Shown piece by piece: positions 19,424-28,288 of a stretch of DNA of 64,000 nt. The stretch spans positions 620,001 to 684,000 of the forward strand of contig NZ_CP089095.1 of the NCBI RefSeq assembly GCF_021172145.1. Reading direction: 5' to 3'. A program made the translations under genes and the position numbers. Below the pieces are notes generated by a model, which saw nothing but the letters and a program-made list of their open reading frames with translations, did no database searches and was not told where the DNA came from. Origin of the DNA: Flavobacterium cyclinae. GTDB lineage: Bacteria > Bacteroidota > Bacteroidia > Flavobacteriales > Flavobacteriaceae. Numbering within the stretch: the stretch's first letter is position 1; each line of letters begins with the position of its first letter.

Positions 19424-20734
19424 CTATTTCTGTCTGAAATAAATATCAATTGGAACGCCACTAAAATTGTAGTTTTCTCTTAATTTGTTTTCAATAAAAC
19501 GTTTGTATGGGTCTTTAACATATTGTGGTAAATTCGCAAAAAACACAAACTGAGGTGTTGGTGTTGGCAACTGCATACAATATTTAATCTTGATGTATTT
19601 TCCTTTTAATGCTGGTGGTGGCGTTGCTTCTATAATTGGCAACATCAACTCGTTGAATTTTGAAGTCGAAATACGTTGTTTTCTGTTTTCAAAAACTTCC
19701 ACGGCAGTTTCTAATGCTTTTAATAAACGTTGTTTAGTTAAAGCGGAAACGAATAAAATCGGCACATCAGTAAAAGGAGCAATTTCTTCTCTAATTTTTC
19801 TTTCGTAATCACGAGTCGTCATGGTGTCTTTTTCAACCAAATCCCATTTGTTCACTAAGATTACAATTCCTTTACGGTTTTTTTCTGCCAACCAAAAAAT
19901 ACTTTGATCTTGCCCCTCAAATCCGCGAGTGGCATCGATAACTAATAAACATACATCACTGTGCTCAATTGCTCTTACCGAACGCATTACCGAGTAAAAT
20001 TCTAAATCTTCTTTTACTTTCGCTTTACGTCTAATTCCGGCAGTGTCAACTAAGTTGAACTCGAATCCAAAACGGTTGTATTTTGTGTCAATTGCATCAC
20101 GAGTTGTTCCTGCAATATCCGTTACTACAAATCTATCTTCACCAATTAAAGCATTGATGAATGATGATTTTCCAGCATTTGGTCTTCCCACTACACAAAA
20201 TCTTGGTAACGGATTTTCCTCTTCAACTGCGTCTGGTAATTCAGGTAAAACTTCTACAATTTTATCTAATAATTCTCCCGTTCCACTTCCGCTCATTCCC
20301 GAAATCGTGAAATAATCACCTAATCCTAAGTTGTAGAATTCCACCGCGTCTTTTTCACGCATGGCATTATCCACTTTATTTACAACTAAAATAACGGGTT
20401 TTTTAACTTTTCGAAGTAACTTAGCTACTTCATCATCCATTGGCGTAATGCCTTCCTCAACATCTACTACAAAAACAATAGCATCTGCTTCGTCAATAGC
20501 TAATTCTACTTGACGACGAATCTCTCCTTCAAAAATATCATCCGAACCTTTTACATAACCTCCGGTATCAATTACCGAAAACTCTTTTCCGTTCCACTCA
20601 CTTTTTCCATAATTTCTATCACGCGTAACACCGCTTACCGAGTCAACAATAGCTTCTCTTCGCTGAATTAAACGGTTAAAAAATGTGGATTTTCCAACAT
20701 TTGGTCTTCCTACAATGGCAACAATATTGTTCAT
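19424..20734 (-). CDS. der: GTPase Der (EngA), ribosome assembly
   Basis: The 436-residue protein starts at [16 protein letters not shown] (ATG 20734); a longer in-frame start is not needed. It has two tandem G domains. The first has [12 protein letters not shown] and NKVD. The second has [16 protein letters not shown] and NKWD. A C-terminal KH-like domain includes [20 protein letters not shown]. Der acts in late 50S ribosomal subunit assembly in the cytoplasm. It is monocistronic. Confidence 0.98.
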   Translation of the reverse strand: MNNIVAIVGRPNVGKSTFFNRLIQRREAIVDSVSGVTRDRNYGKSEWNGKEFSVIDTGGYVKGSDDIFEGEIRRQVELAIDEADAIVFVVDVEEGITPMDDEVAKLLRKVKKPVILVVNKVDNAMREKDAVEFYNLGLGDYFTISGMSGSGTGELLDKIVEVLPELPDAVEEENPLPRFCVVGRPNAGKSSFINALIGEDRFVVTDIAGTTRDAIDTKYNRFGFEFNLVDTAGIRRKAKVKEDLEFYSVMRSVRAIEHSDVCLLVIDATRGFEGQDQSIFWLAEKNRKGIVILVNKWDLVEKDTMTTRDYERKIREEIAPFTDVPILFVSALTKQRLLKALETAVEVFENRKQRISTSKFNELMLPIIEATPPPALKGKYIKIKYCMQLPTPTPQFVFFANLPQYVKDPYKRFIENKLRENYNFSGVPIDIYFRQK

Positions 20735-20975
20735 AATCTTATTTTGAATCGGCAAAAGTACGATTTTTTTTGGAGCTTTTTCCAGCTATCCATTACAACT
20801 CCACAATTTTACGTCTTTTTTTCTAAATTTATTGCAGCAGCTTCTAAGGTCGCTACCACAATAAAAAGAAAAAATAGGTGTAAAATTTGCGGGGTTTTCA
20901 TTGTTATCTGGGCTAGATTGAAAAATTTGTTCAACATTTGTTAAAAATTTATATATTCGCATAAATCCCAAGTGT

Positions 20976-21467
20976 ATGGAACCCGAAAAAAGCATCGCAC
21001 TTCGCCCCAGATTTGAAGTGGAATCAAAAAATAGTGTTGCGCAAATCTTAGAAAGAGCAAAACAACTAAAAACGGAACTTAAAGCTGATTACCAAATCAA
21101 AATCATAGACGAACATTTGTATTTCTATTTCAGTAAAGAAAAACGAAAATACTATTCGCCTTTCTTGCATTTGGAACTAGAAGCCAACGAAGGCAAAACC
21201 ACCGTAAAAGGCTTGTTTGGTCCAGAGCAATTGTTATGGACGCTTTTTATGTTTTTACATTTTATCATTGCAGGATTGTTTTTGGTTTTTGCTATGATGG
21301 CTTACACGCATTGGTCGCTAAAACAATCTACAATTCTAGATTTTAGTATTATGGGAATTATGGTGATTTTTTGGTTTTCGCTCTATTTTATGGCAAGATT
21401 AAACAGAGAACGCGGTGTGCCACAAATGCACGAATTAGAAGATTTAATGTATAAGGTTTTGGAATAA
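20976..21467 (+). CDS. Hypothetical membrane protein, 163 residues
   Basis: A cytoplasmic-looking N-terminal half (beta-rich, about 1-80, with a YYSPFLHLELE strand) is followed by two membrane helices (about 88-110 and 120-145). No known motif is recognised. It is closed by a perfect hairpin terminator. Base composition is like its neighbours, and the reading frame is well supported by codon use. Confidence 0.65.
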   Translation: MEPEKSIALRPRFEVESKNSVAQILERAKQLKTELKADYQIKIIDEHLYFYFSKEKRKYYSPFLHLELEANEGKTTVKGLFGPEQLLWTLFMFLHFIIAGLFLVFAMMAYTHWSLKQSTILDFSIMGIMVIFWFSLYFMARLNRERGVPQMHELEDLMYKVLE

Positions 21468-21501
21468 AAGATACCTGATGAATATTCATCAGGTATCTTT
21501 T
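21466..21501 (+). terminator. Perfect hairpin terminator
   Basis: A 15-base stem AAAAGATACCTGATG / CATCAGGTATCTTTT with a 6-base loop starts at the stop codon of the preceding gene and is followed by T-rich sequence. Confidence 0.9.
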
Positions 21502-21642
21502 ATCTTTCTTCTGCGGCTTGCTCTCAGTGGCGTCGCACCAACACCAAGCCATTACCAATATTACAAAACATTCCATTCAGCAGCGGATTTTCCGTAGAAA
21601 AATCCAGAAGTAGCTATTGAAGCAAACAGTGTTATGTACAGT

Positions 21643-22233
21643 TTATTTGATTTCAAATTGCTTCACCATCCAATGATTAGAATGATTAGTAATTAAATCA
21701 GTTTTTATAATTTCATCTTTAGAAATCAGAAAATTATATACTTTTAAAGGAATTGAATCTGGGTATTCTGTCAGACCTTCATTAAGAACTTTTACAGCTT
21801 CCTCATTTTGTCCACTTGTGTCCAAAGCTTCAAATTTATAGATGTAAATTAATACAGGTATTTTATTAAAAATATTTTTAAACTCATAAGCTATGTCCGT
21901 CATTAATTCTACTTGAAATTTTGTATTTGGTTTTTTACCAACAGCTGCCGTTTGACTTATGTGATTTTGGTATGCCATAAACATTAAAAGTAAATGTCTA
22001 TTTTTAGTTTTTCTATTTTGATATAGTTTATCAATTTTTTTTGGTATATCGGCATTTAATTCACCCAAATCAGATTGTAAAGCTTGTGCATAAAATTCAT
22101 CTAATAAATTGAAAATTGCTTTATCTTGATTATCGATCTTTGTTTCGCTTCGGAATTGATTTATACGTTCTTCATTAGGTTGAGAAAACAATTTGAATGA
22201 AATAAAGAAAATGATTATAATAAATTTTTTCAT
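21643..22233 (-). CDS. Secreted hypothetical protein, 196 residues
   Basis: A signal peptide (about 1-17, FISFKLFSQ) precedes an alpha-helical body with a tetratricopeptide-like C-terminal part (AVKVLNEGLTEYPDSIPLKVYNFL, about 147-170). No enzyme motif is seen. It lies 49 bases downstream of era on the same strand and could be co-transcribed with it. Confidence 0.6.
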   Translation of the reverse strand: MKKFIIIIFFISFKLFSQPNEERINQFRSETKIDNQDKAIFNLLDEFYAQALQSDLGELNADIPKKIDKLYQNRKTKNRHLLLMFMAYQNHISQTAAVGKKPNTKFQVELMTDIAYEFKNIFNKIPVLIYIYKFEALDTSGQNEEAVKVLNEGLTEYPDSIPLKVYNFLISKDEIIKTDLITNHSNHWMVKQFEIK

Positions 22234-22282
22234 TGTTTAATTTTAGATTCTAGTTTTGATTAAATTACACTTATCTATCATC

Positions 22283-23164
22283 TTATTTTTGGTTATACCC
22301 AAAACGTCTCAACTGACGTTCGTTATTTCTCCAATCTTTATTTACTTTAACGTAAGTTTCTAGATGAATTTGTTTTCCAAAGAATTTTTCTAAATCTTCA
22401 CGGGCTTGAATTCCAACTTTCTTCAAAGCAGCACCTTTATGTCCGATGATGATTCCTTTTTGCGTATCGCGTTCTACCATAATTACAGCACGAATTCTAA
22501 TAATGTTGTCATCTTCTTTGAATTCTTCCGTTTCAATTTCAACCGCATACGGAATTTCTTTATCGTAATTCAACAAGATTTTTTCACGAATAGTTTCATT
22601 CACAAAGAAACGCTCTGGTTTATCGGTTAAAGCATCTTTTGGGTAAAAGGGTGGCGATTGTGGTAATAATTCTATAATTCTGTCAAACACAACCTGAACA
22701 TTAAAGTTTTCTAACGCTGAAATCGGATAAATTTCGGCATTAGGGACTTTTTCTTTCCACAATTGCATTTGTTCTTCTAATTGTTCTTGATTCGATTTAT
22801 CAATTTTATTTAACAACAATAATACTGGAATCTTAGAGTGAATAATTTTATTGAAAAACGCTTCGTCTTTTAATTCTTTTTCGCCAATTTCTACCATGTA
22901 AATCAATACATCGGCATCTTCAAAAGCTGATTTTACAAAATCCATCATCGAACTTTGTAATTCATATGCTGGTTTGATAATTCCAGGGGTGTCTGAGAAT
23001 AAAACTTGAAAATCATCACCATTAACAATACCTAAAATACGGTGTCTTGTAGTTTGTGCTTTCGATGTAATAATAGAAAGACGCTCGCCTACAAACGCAT
23101 TCATAAGAGTTGATTTTCCTACATTCGGGTTACCAATTATGTTGACATAGCCTGCTTTATGCAT
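22283..23164 (-). CDS. era: GTPase Era
   Basis: The 293-residue protein has a G domain with GNPNVGKST (about 11-19), DTPG and NKID, followed by the C-terminal KH domain (EEFKEDDNIIRIRAVIMVERDTQKGIIIG, GHKGAALKKVGIQAREDLE). Era binds 16S rRNA and promotes 30S assembly. The start codon overlaps the end of a 36-residue upstream ORF whose first residues resemble those of Era, so translation may be coupled (see uORF). Confidence 0.98.
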   Translation of the reverse strand: MHKAGYVNIIGNPNVGKSTLMNAFVGERLSIITSKAQTTRHRILGIVNGDDFQVLFSDTPGIIKPAYELQSSMMDFVKSAFEDADVLIYMVEIGEKELKDEAFFNKIIHSKIPVLLLLNKIDKSNQEQLEEQMQLWKEKVPNAEIYPISALENFNVQVVFDRIIELLPQSPPFYPKDALTDKPERFFVNETIREKILLNYDKEIPYAVEIETEEFKEDDNIIRIRAVIMVERDTQKGIIIGHKGAALKKVGIQAREDLEKFFGKQIHLETYVKVNKDWRNNERQLRRFGYNQK

Positions 23165-23267
23165 GAGAATTATTTTTAAAGTGTAACATTTTTAACCGAA
23201 TGTCCACTGGACATTCTCCTCTTAATATCAAATCAATGATATTTACATAACCTGCTCTGTGCTCCAT
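23157..23267 (-). CDS. Upstream ORF overlapping era, with an Era-like N-terminus
   Basis: ATG at 23267 opens a 36-residue frame starting MEHRAGYVNII, against MHKAGYVNII at the start of Era, and it ends 8 bases inside era. The DNA of the two starts is also alike. It looks like a partial duplication of the era start that now forms a leader peptide frame. It contains a perfect palindrome (23198-23216). Whether it is translated is unknown. Confidence 0.4.
   Translation of the reverse strand: MEHRAGYVNIIDLILRGECPVDIRLKMLHFKNNSHA
23198..23216. repeat. Perfect palindrome in the era leader
   Basis: GAATGTCCA C TGGACATTC is a 9-1-9 inverted repeat, 34 bases upstream of the era start and inside the small upstream ORF. 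It could form an RNA hairpin or be a protein-binding site. Confidence 0.55.
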
Positions 23268-23286
23268 TTCAATAAATTTATGGGTA

Positions 23287-23294
23287 CAAAGGTA
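23287..23294 (-). promoter_or_regulatory. -7 element for era and its leader
   Basis: The minus strand reads TACCTTTG, a perfect TAnnTTTG, 20 bases ahead of the upstream ORF and about 123 bases ahead of the era start. The transcript would therefore carry the upstream ORF and palindrome. Confidence 0.6.
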
Positions 23295-23344
23295 GTGATA
23301 ACGCCTGAAATAGTGGAAAGAAAACATTATTTTTAAAAAAAGTC

Positions 23345-23374
23345 TTGTAATTTTAAATAAAGATTGTACCTTTG
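23345..23374 (+). promoter_or_regulatory. Promoter of the tRNA-Met gene
   Basis: TTG (23345-23347) and TACCTTTG (23367-23374) are separated by 19 bases. This is the -33/-7 arrangement known for Bacteroidota, and it ends 11 bases before the tRNA. Confidence 0.75.
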
Positions 23375-23385
23375 CACTCACAAAT

Positions 23386-23458
23386 CGCGGGATAGAGCAG
23401 TAGGCAGCTCGTCGGGCTCATAACCCGAAGGTCACAGGTTCGAGTCCTGTTCCCGCTA
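23386..23458 (+). tRNA. tRNA-Met (CAT), initiator type
   Basis: The 73-base cloverleaf has acceptor CGCGGGA / TCCCGCT, D stem GAGC/GCTC, anticodon stem-loop TCGGG-CTCATAA-CCCGA and T arm ACAGG-TTCGAGT-CCTGT. No CCA is encoded. Three consecutive G-C pairs in the anticodon stem, the unpaired first acceptor position (C1 against U72) and A11-U24 are initiator hallmarks, so this is probably tRNA-fMet. An integrase gene starts 70 bases downstream. Confidence 0.93.
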
Positions 23459-23492
23459 CTAAGTAGAAAAAAGTCCGCTAAGGCTTTAAAGT

Positions 23493-23525
23493 AAAAGGTT
23501 TTGAATACTTTTCAAAACCTTTTTT
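23493..23525 (+). terminator. Terminator after the tRNA
   Basis: AAAAGGTTTTGAA / TTCAAAACCTTTTTT with a 5-base loop and T run lies 35 bases after the tRNA and directly before the integrase start. Confidence 0.85.
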
Positions 23526-23527
23526 TT

Positions 23528-24082
23528 ATGTCCAAAATTCTTAGTATCTTACAAATCGTAAACGAAACCGTAAACGATTTTAACTTGAAGCCAAAACGAA
23601 ATTTTACCGAACCTAAAATCTATACCGGAGGTATTGAGATTAGCAAATGGTCCAAATATTCTAAAGCAGAACAACAAGAAGCTTTAGATAAAAACTGGTT
23701 TGTCTATTTTTCTTTTCGTAATTCTAAAACAGGTTTTTTAGAAAAACAACCCTTTATCAAAGGAGGAGTAAATCGCTATAAAACCAAAGAAGAGCGAATG
23801 GAAATCTTAGAAACCTATCGCCGAAATTTACTTCGAATCTTAAAAGAAGGCTACAACCCATATGACGAAAAAGGCACACAAAACGAAATTAAATCCGTAA
23901 AAGAAGCCTTTGCTTTCGCACTGGATATCAAAAAGAATATGATGACCGAGAATTCATTTATTCGTTTTAAATCCAGAATCAAACGTTTTGAAAAGTATTT
24001 AGAAGAAAAAGGATATTTATTTCGTTTTATAACTTCTGTGGAAAAATCTACAGTTGTAAATCGTCAGCAAAAAGTGGACTGA
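23528..24082 (+). pseudogene. Tyrosine-type integrase, N-terminal part, cut by an IS
   Basis: The frame from ATG 23528 (MSKILSILQIV) gives about 184 residues. They resemble the arm-binding and SAM-like N-terminal regions of flavobacterial tyrosine recombinases (NRYKTKEERMEILETYRRNLLRILKEGYNPYD, SFIRFKSRIKRFEKYLEEKG). The catalytic R-H-R-Y domain is missing because the gene runs into the IS at about 24070. The position beside a tRNA gene is typical for an integrated element. No second copy of the tRNA 3' end was found in the window, so the element is a remnant. Confidence 0.75.
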
Positions 24083-24133
24083 TTTAGATCAAAACTAAGA
24101 GAGTGTTTTCAAAATCTTTAAATTTGAATTATC

Positions 24134-24487
24134 ATGAAAACACCAAAGAAAAAAACAGCAGAAAATTTCATCAAAGACATTCGTAGAAACACACGAAGAA
24201 TCTTTAGTTCTGAACAGAAAATCCAAATCGTAATGGAAGCTTTACGAGCAGAAATGTCAGTTGCAGAATTGTGTCGTAAGTATTCCATTAATGAATCTCA
24301 GTTTTATAAGTGGAATAAAGAGTTTTTAGAAGCTGGTAAAAAGCGATTAGCAGGCGACATAACAAGAGAAGCCACGAGTGATGAAGTAGCAGAACTCAAG
24401 AGGGAAAACCAACGTTTAAAAGAAATGGTTGCGGATTTAGTATTACGCTATGATATCGTAAAAAAAAGCTTGGAAATGCTGGATTAA
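24134..24487 (+). CDS. IS3-family OrfA (second element)
   Basis: The 117-residue protein has an HTH (FSSEQKIQIVMEALRAEMSVAELCRKYSI, about 24-52) and a C-terminal coiled coil (VAELKRENQRLKEMVADLVLR). The run A_AAA_AAA at 24460-24466 is phased on its codons. The -1 frame from there is open (KKKLGNAGLTDKFKKY...) and continues into OrfB, so a frameshifted OrfAB is likely. Confidence 0.88.
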   Translation: MKTPKKKTAENFIKDIRRNTRRIFSSEQKIQIVMEALRAEMSVAELCRKYSINESQFYKWNKEFLEAGKKRLAGDITREATSDEVAELKRENQRLKEMVADLVLRYDIVKKSLEMLD

Positions 24488-24507
24488 CTGATAAATTCAA
24501 GAAGTAC

Positions 24508-25509
24508 ATGCGACTTACAGTATCCGAAAAACAAGAAATTATTCACATGGTTACTCGTTCAGAAATTGGCGTAAACCGAACACTTCGGGAGATTGGAATC
24601 AATAAAAGTACGTTTTACAATTGGTATCATGCTTACAGCGAAAATGGTGTTGAAGGTTTAATTCCAACTAAAAGAACATCAAACAGACAATGGAATAGCA
24701 TTCCACAAGAACAGAAGAATTTGGTTGTGAAATTAGCTTTAGATTATCCTGATTTATCCTCACGGGAATTAGCTTGTAAAATGACCGATGAACAGCAAAT
24801 ATTTCTATCAGAATCAAGTGTTTATCGAATTTTAAAAGCAAGAGGGTTAATTACAGCTCCAGCTCATATTTTCCTGAGTGCAGGCGATGAATTTACAGAT
24901 AAAACAGGCTTTGTTCATCAAATGTGGCAAACTGATTTTACGTACTTTAAAATCTTAGGATGGGGATGGTATTATCTGAGTACGGTTTTGGATGATTACA
25001 GCAGGTATATTGTGCACTGGGAACTTTGTTCTAATATGAAAGCCGATAATGTAAAAAGAACCGTTGATACCGCAATTCAAAAAGCAAAATTGATTACCAA
25101 ACAAAAACCAAAGTTACTATCTGATAATGGCTCGTGTTATATTGCAAGTGAACTAAAATCATATTTAAAAGACAATTATCAAATGGAACAAGTGCATGGT
25201 AGACCCAATCATCCGCAAACACAAGGAAAGATTGAAAGATACCATAGAACCACGAAAAATGTGGTAAAACTCGATAATTACTTCGCTCCAGAAGAATTAG
25301 AAGCTGCTTTGAAAAAGTTTGTTGAACGATACAATAATGAACGATATCATGAATCATTAAACAACTTAACACCTGCAGATATTTATTTTGGAAGAGGAGA
25401 AATGATATTAAAAGAAAGAGAAAAATTAAAGAAAATTGCAATTATTAATCGCAGAAATGAGTACCAAAAAATAAAATTAACAACAAATAATAAAAACATT
25501 TATCTTTGA
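24508..25509 (+). CDS. IS3-family OrfB, DDE transposase (second element)
   Basis: The 333-residue protein has an N-terminal HTH (GVNRTLREIGINKSTFYNWY, about 22-41) and an rve catalytic domain with D in WQTDFTYF, D in LLSDNGSCY and E in TQGKIERYHR, with normal spacing. It appears intact. It is different from the 6.7-kb transposase. Confidence 0.9.
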   Translation: MRLTVSEKQEIIHMVTRSEIGVNRTLREIGINKSTFYNWYHAYSENGVEGLIPTKRTSNRQWNSIPQEQKNLVVKLALDYPDLSSRELACKMTDEQQIFLSESSVYRILKARGLITAPAHIFLSAGDEFTDKTGFVHQMWQTDFTYFKILGWGWYYLSTVLDDYSRYIVHWELCSNMKADNVKRTVDTAIQKAKLITKQKPKLLSDNGSCYIASELKSYLKDNYQMEQVHGRPNHPQTQGKIERYHRTTKNVVKLDNYFAPEELEAALKKFVERYNNERYHESLNNLTPADIYFGRGEMILKEREKLKKIAIINRRNEYQKIKLTTNNKNIYL

Positions 25510-25671
25510 ATTATTAACTAAATACTCTCTTAGGAAAAGTCCACTTTAGTTTGAAGACATACAGTTGTTCATTTAGGTCTGTTTGTAGATTTATTATTTT
25601 TTGATTCAAAGTCTTAAAATATTTAAAGATATAGTTTTAATAATTTGATGAGTTCCTAATCGAATAAATAT

Positions 25672-26514
25672 TTATATTTTATAAAGTTCCTTAACTTCAT
25701 TCAGAATTTTTACTATTCTATCAGATGTAATCTGCATTTTTTCTAATACAATTTTATTTTCATAAAGTTCTTTAACTAAAATTATATCTTTAGAAATAAG
25801 AGTTGTTTTTTCGTCTTTTGAAAGATTTATTAAAGTAGTAATTGGATAAAGATCAAATGAATCAATATTGTCTTTAATTCCGTTATTTAACGGATAATCC
25901 CAACTAAGTAAAGTTAAACCAACGCATTTCGCATAATTTATTGCATCAATAGTAAACCTGGTATTAGTAACCAACCAGCCTTGTTTGAGATATGTAGTGT
26001 TTTTAGAATTAGTATTCCACTGTTTTTGGATGTCTAAAAATCTTGAATTAATGTATAAAGGAATTTTTACATTACTAACTGCATTAGCGTCAGAATGAAA
26101 TTTGCATTCAATTGCATAAACGCTTCCTTCTTTTTCAGCTAAAACATCTATTTCGTGGGTAACGCATTCGCCATATAAAATTACACTGACAGAGGTTTTA
26201 AATCCTTTTTCTCTCAATAATGCTGCAACTAATCTTTCAAAAGGATAACCTGTAGGACCTAAATCAAAAATGGCACGTTTTAGACTATATCGAGAAGCAG
26301 ATGTTCTGTTTGATTTTTTTAAATAAGCAAACACTTTTTTATATATTTCATTTGAAGAAATACCATCATAAATTTCAGTTTGTATTTTTGAAATAATGTT
26401 TTCAATTTCTTCTTCAGATGCACCACTACGTAGTAGTGAATGTTCTAATTTTTGAGTTGAAAATGGTTCAACATCAAAAGAATTCTTTTTAATAAAAATT
26501 GGTTTTTGTTTCAT
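25672..26514 (-). CDS. ATP-cone plus Mrr-like restriction-endonuclease-fold protein
   Basis: Residues about 6-90 resemble an ATP-cone (KLEHSLLRSGASEEEIENII ... SNRTSASRYSLKRAI), normally an allosteric nucleotide-binding module. About 95-175 form a PD-(D/E)xK nuclease-like core: FERLVAALLREKGF, HEIDVLAEKEG and the catalytic-type AIECKFH. A helical C-terminal part follows (about 175-280). It has no methylase or helicase partner here, so a classical restriction system is unlikely. Possible roles are DNA repair or defence against foreign DNA. It lies next to the integrase remnant. Confidence 0.75.
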   Translation of the reverse strand: MKQKPIFIKKNSFDVEPFSTQKLEHSLLRSGASEEEIENIISKIQTEIYDGISSNEIYKKVFAYLKKSNRTSASRYSLKRAIFDLGPTGYPFERLVAALLREKGFKTSVSVILYGECVTHEIDVLAEKEGSVYAIECKFHSDANAVSNVKIPLYINSRFLDIQKQWNTNSKNTTYLKQGWLVTNTRFTIDAINYAKCVGLTLLSWDYPLNNGIKDNIDSFDLYPITTLINLSKDEKTTLISKDIILVKELYENKIVLEKMQITSDRIVKILNEVKELYKI

Positions 26515-26524
26515 AATTAAAATA

Positions 26525-27427
26525 TTAAAAACGTAAAGTTTCTGTCATTATACCAAATCTAATTGAACTGATTTGATGTTGAAAATAAATATTATAATAA
26601 TCCATACCATGATAGAATTGAACAAAAAAGCCAATATCTTCTAAGAATTTTGGGTGATAATAGAGAATTAGACTGGCATTTAATCTTTTGGCGTCAAAAT
26701 AGTTCCAATTATTAAAATTATCTAACATTATTGTCGTTTCAGCTTTAATTGAGAAGTTTGCTATTTGTTTTTCGTTTGGAAGTGGATTTGTTTTCATAGG
26801 AAGTTTATAAGCTAAAAAGGTATTGTGCCATCGCAATCCGCTATATTGACCATTAAGTTCCTCTAACATCCAACTCTTTGGGTGGATTTCAAATGAGCTT
26901 TTTATAAATTTGAAAGCTTTCAAGTTTTGACTATATGATGATTTTAAAAATCCAAGTTCTATATAATTAGTTGCAAAGTTTCCTGATTGTAAATTGATAT
27001 CTCCATTTTCGGTATAGAAATTTCCGTTTTGACCATTCGAATGATGTGCAATTTTACCAAAAAGTGTTAATTTATTGGCTGATTCTTTATGTCCTGTTAG
27101 AAAATAAAATGCTATTTGAGGAATATAACTGGGTGTTTTTACTGGATATGAATATTCATCAAACATTCTTATAATGATTTGAGAGGTAAGTACTGCCATT
27201 AATCTTGAATCTTTACGTTCTCGAATTTTAAAATTAGGACTAACATTTGCTTCAAATAGTAAGGGTTCTAAATTACCAATATCAAAAGGAAATGTAACAT
27301 AACTTTCTCCTTGGTTAACTTGTGCTATTTTATCTAAAGATAGAATTGCTGTTGTATCTACTTTAGTTTGAGCTGAAGTTATGGTCGTTATTACAATAAT
27401 AAAAACTAATACTATATTCTTTTTCAT
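26525..27427 (-). CDS. Outer-membrane barrel protein, possibly phospholipase A1-like
   Basis: In this 300-residue protein a signal peptide (about 1-19, TSAQ) is followed by beta-barrel strands. The segment GKIAHHSNGQNG recalls the active-site HxSN region of outer-membrane phospholipase A, and the C-terminal strands (FVQFYHGMDYYNIYF) fit such a barrel. The relation is weak and based on a short motif. Alternatively it is a barrel protein of unknown role. It is 10 bases upstream of the Mrr-like gene on the same strand and probably co-transcribed. Confidence 0.5.
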   Translation of the reverse strand: MKKNIVLVFIIVITTITSAQTKVDTTAILSLDKIAQVNQGESYVTFPFDIGNLEPLLFEANVSPNFKIRERKDSRLMAVLTSQIIIRMFDEYSYPVKTPSYIPQIAFYFLTGHKESANKLTLFGKIAHHSNGQNGNFYTENGDINLQSGNFATNYIELGFLKSSYSQNLKAFKFIKSSFEIHPKSWMLEELNGQYSGLRWHNTFLAYKLPMKTNPLPNEKQIANFSIKAETTIMLDNFNNWNYFDAKRLNASLILYYHPKFLEDIGFFVQFYHGMDYYNIYFQHQISSIRFGIMTETLRF

Positions 27428-27531
27428 ATTTTATTGCTAATTCGTCTATATTTTCAGATATTTTACAAGAAAGAAAATAATATTTTTCTACATTTTAGTA
27501 TTAATTAAAAAAGACATAGACAAGAATTGTT

Positions 27532-28260
27532 TTAATTTTCTAAAAACCACCATTTTGGTTTATATTGTTTATTTACTAACCCAAATTTTTTGATTGCATG
27601 CGTTTCAAGATGTGTAATTAAATCAGGAATAGAATCAGTTACAAAAAGGAGCTTCATATCTTCTGGACTGATGCTTTCATTTTCAAGCATAATTTTAATA
27701 TGATGACAAAGTTCTTTATGATAATCTGAATCAAAAATAATTATCGGAAAGTTTTTAATTACTTTAGTTTGTATCAATGTAAGTGCTTCAAATAATTCAT
27801 CTAAAGTACCAACTCCACCTGGCATTACTACAAAGGCATACGAATATTTTATCAGAACAACTTTACGAACAAAAAAATAAGGAATATCTATCCATTTATG
27901 TAAATATGGATTTGGTTTTTGCTCTCTTGGCAATACAATATTACAACCAACAGAATAACCATCATTTTCAAATGCTCCTTTATTTGCGGCTTCCATTATT
28001 CCTGGTCCGCCACCTGTCATTATTGTAAAACCTAATTTAGAAATTTCTGCACCAATTTTTTCTGCGTTTTTATAATGTTCTGATTCTGGTGTAAATCGAG
28101 CCGAACCAAAAATAGTTACGCATGGACCAAGGAAATGTAATTTTCTAAATGCTCTTATAAAATTAATTTGAACCCTAAATGTGAATATTAGCTCTTTAAA
28201 TCTCGATAGCGGACCTCGAAAGAATAAAGATTCATTCGTAACTAATTTATTACCATTCAT
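27532..28260 (-). CDS. LOG family (TIGR00730) Rossmann-fold protein
   Basis: The 242-residue protein contains GGGPGIMEAANKGA and PGGVGTLDELFE, the two nucleotide-binding and catalytic motifs of LOG/YvdD phosphoribohydrolases that release the base from nucleoside 5'-monophosphates (cytokinin-type or AMP). The protein lacks a signal and should be cytoplasmic. It is close to the efflux operon (28 bases) on the same strand but is probably independent in function. Confidence 0.85.
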   Translation of the reverse strand: MNGNKLVTNESLFFRGPLSRFKELIFTFRVQINFIRAFRKLHFLGPCVTIFGSARFTPESEHYKNAEKIGAEISKLGFTIMTGGGPGIMEAANKGAFENDGYSVGCNIVLPREQKPNPYLHKWIDIPYFFVRKVVLIKYSYAFVVMPGGVGTLDELFEALTLIQTKVIKNFPIIIFDSDYHKELCHHIKIMLENESISPEDMKLLFVTDSIPDLITHLETHAIKKFGLVNKQYKPKWWFLEN

Positions 28261-28288
28261 TTTTAATACTTTTTAAAAACTTAAACTT

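Larger units (their letters stand above)
24070..25547 (+). mobile_element. Second IS3-family insertion sequence, about 1.47 kb
   Basis: The outer inverted repeat AAAGTGGACT / AGTCCACTTT spans 24070-24079 and 25538-25547. The element proper is probably the TG...CA interval 24074-25543. A second inverted pair CTAAGAGAGT / ACTCTCTTAG lies at 24094-24103 and 25524-25533. The element carries orfA and orfB in -1 relation and differs from the element at 6.7 kb in proteins and ends. No target duplication is evident. It truncates the integrase gene. Confidence 0.85.

Noticed and set aside
20043..20315. Plus-strand frame inside der
   Set aside because: Antisense of a conserved GTPase gene.
25094..25441. 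Minus-strand frame inside the second transposase
   Set aside because: It lies fully within orfB, has no recognisable protein features and follows the complementary codon pattern.
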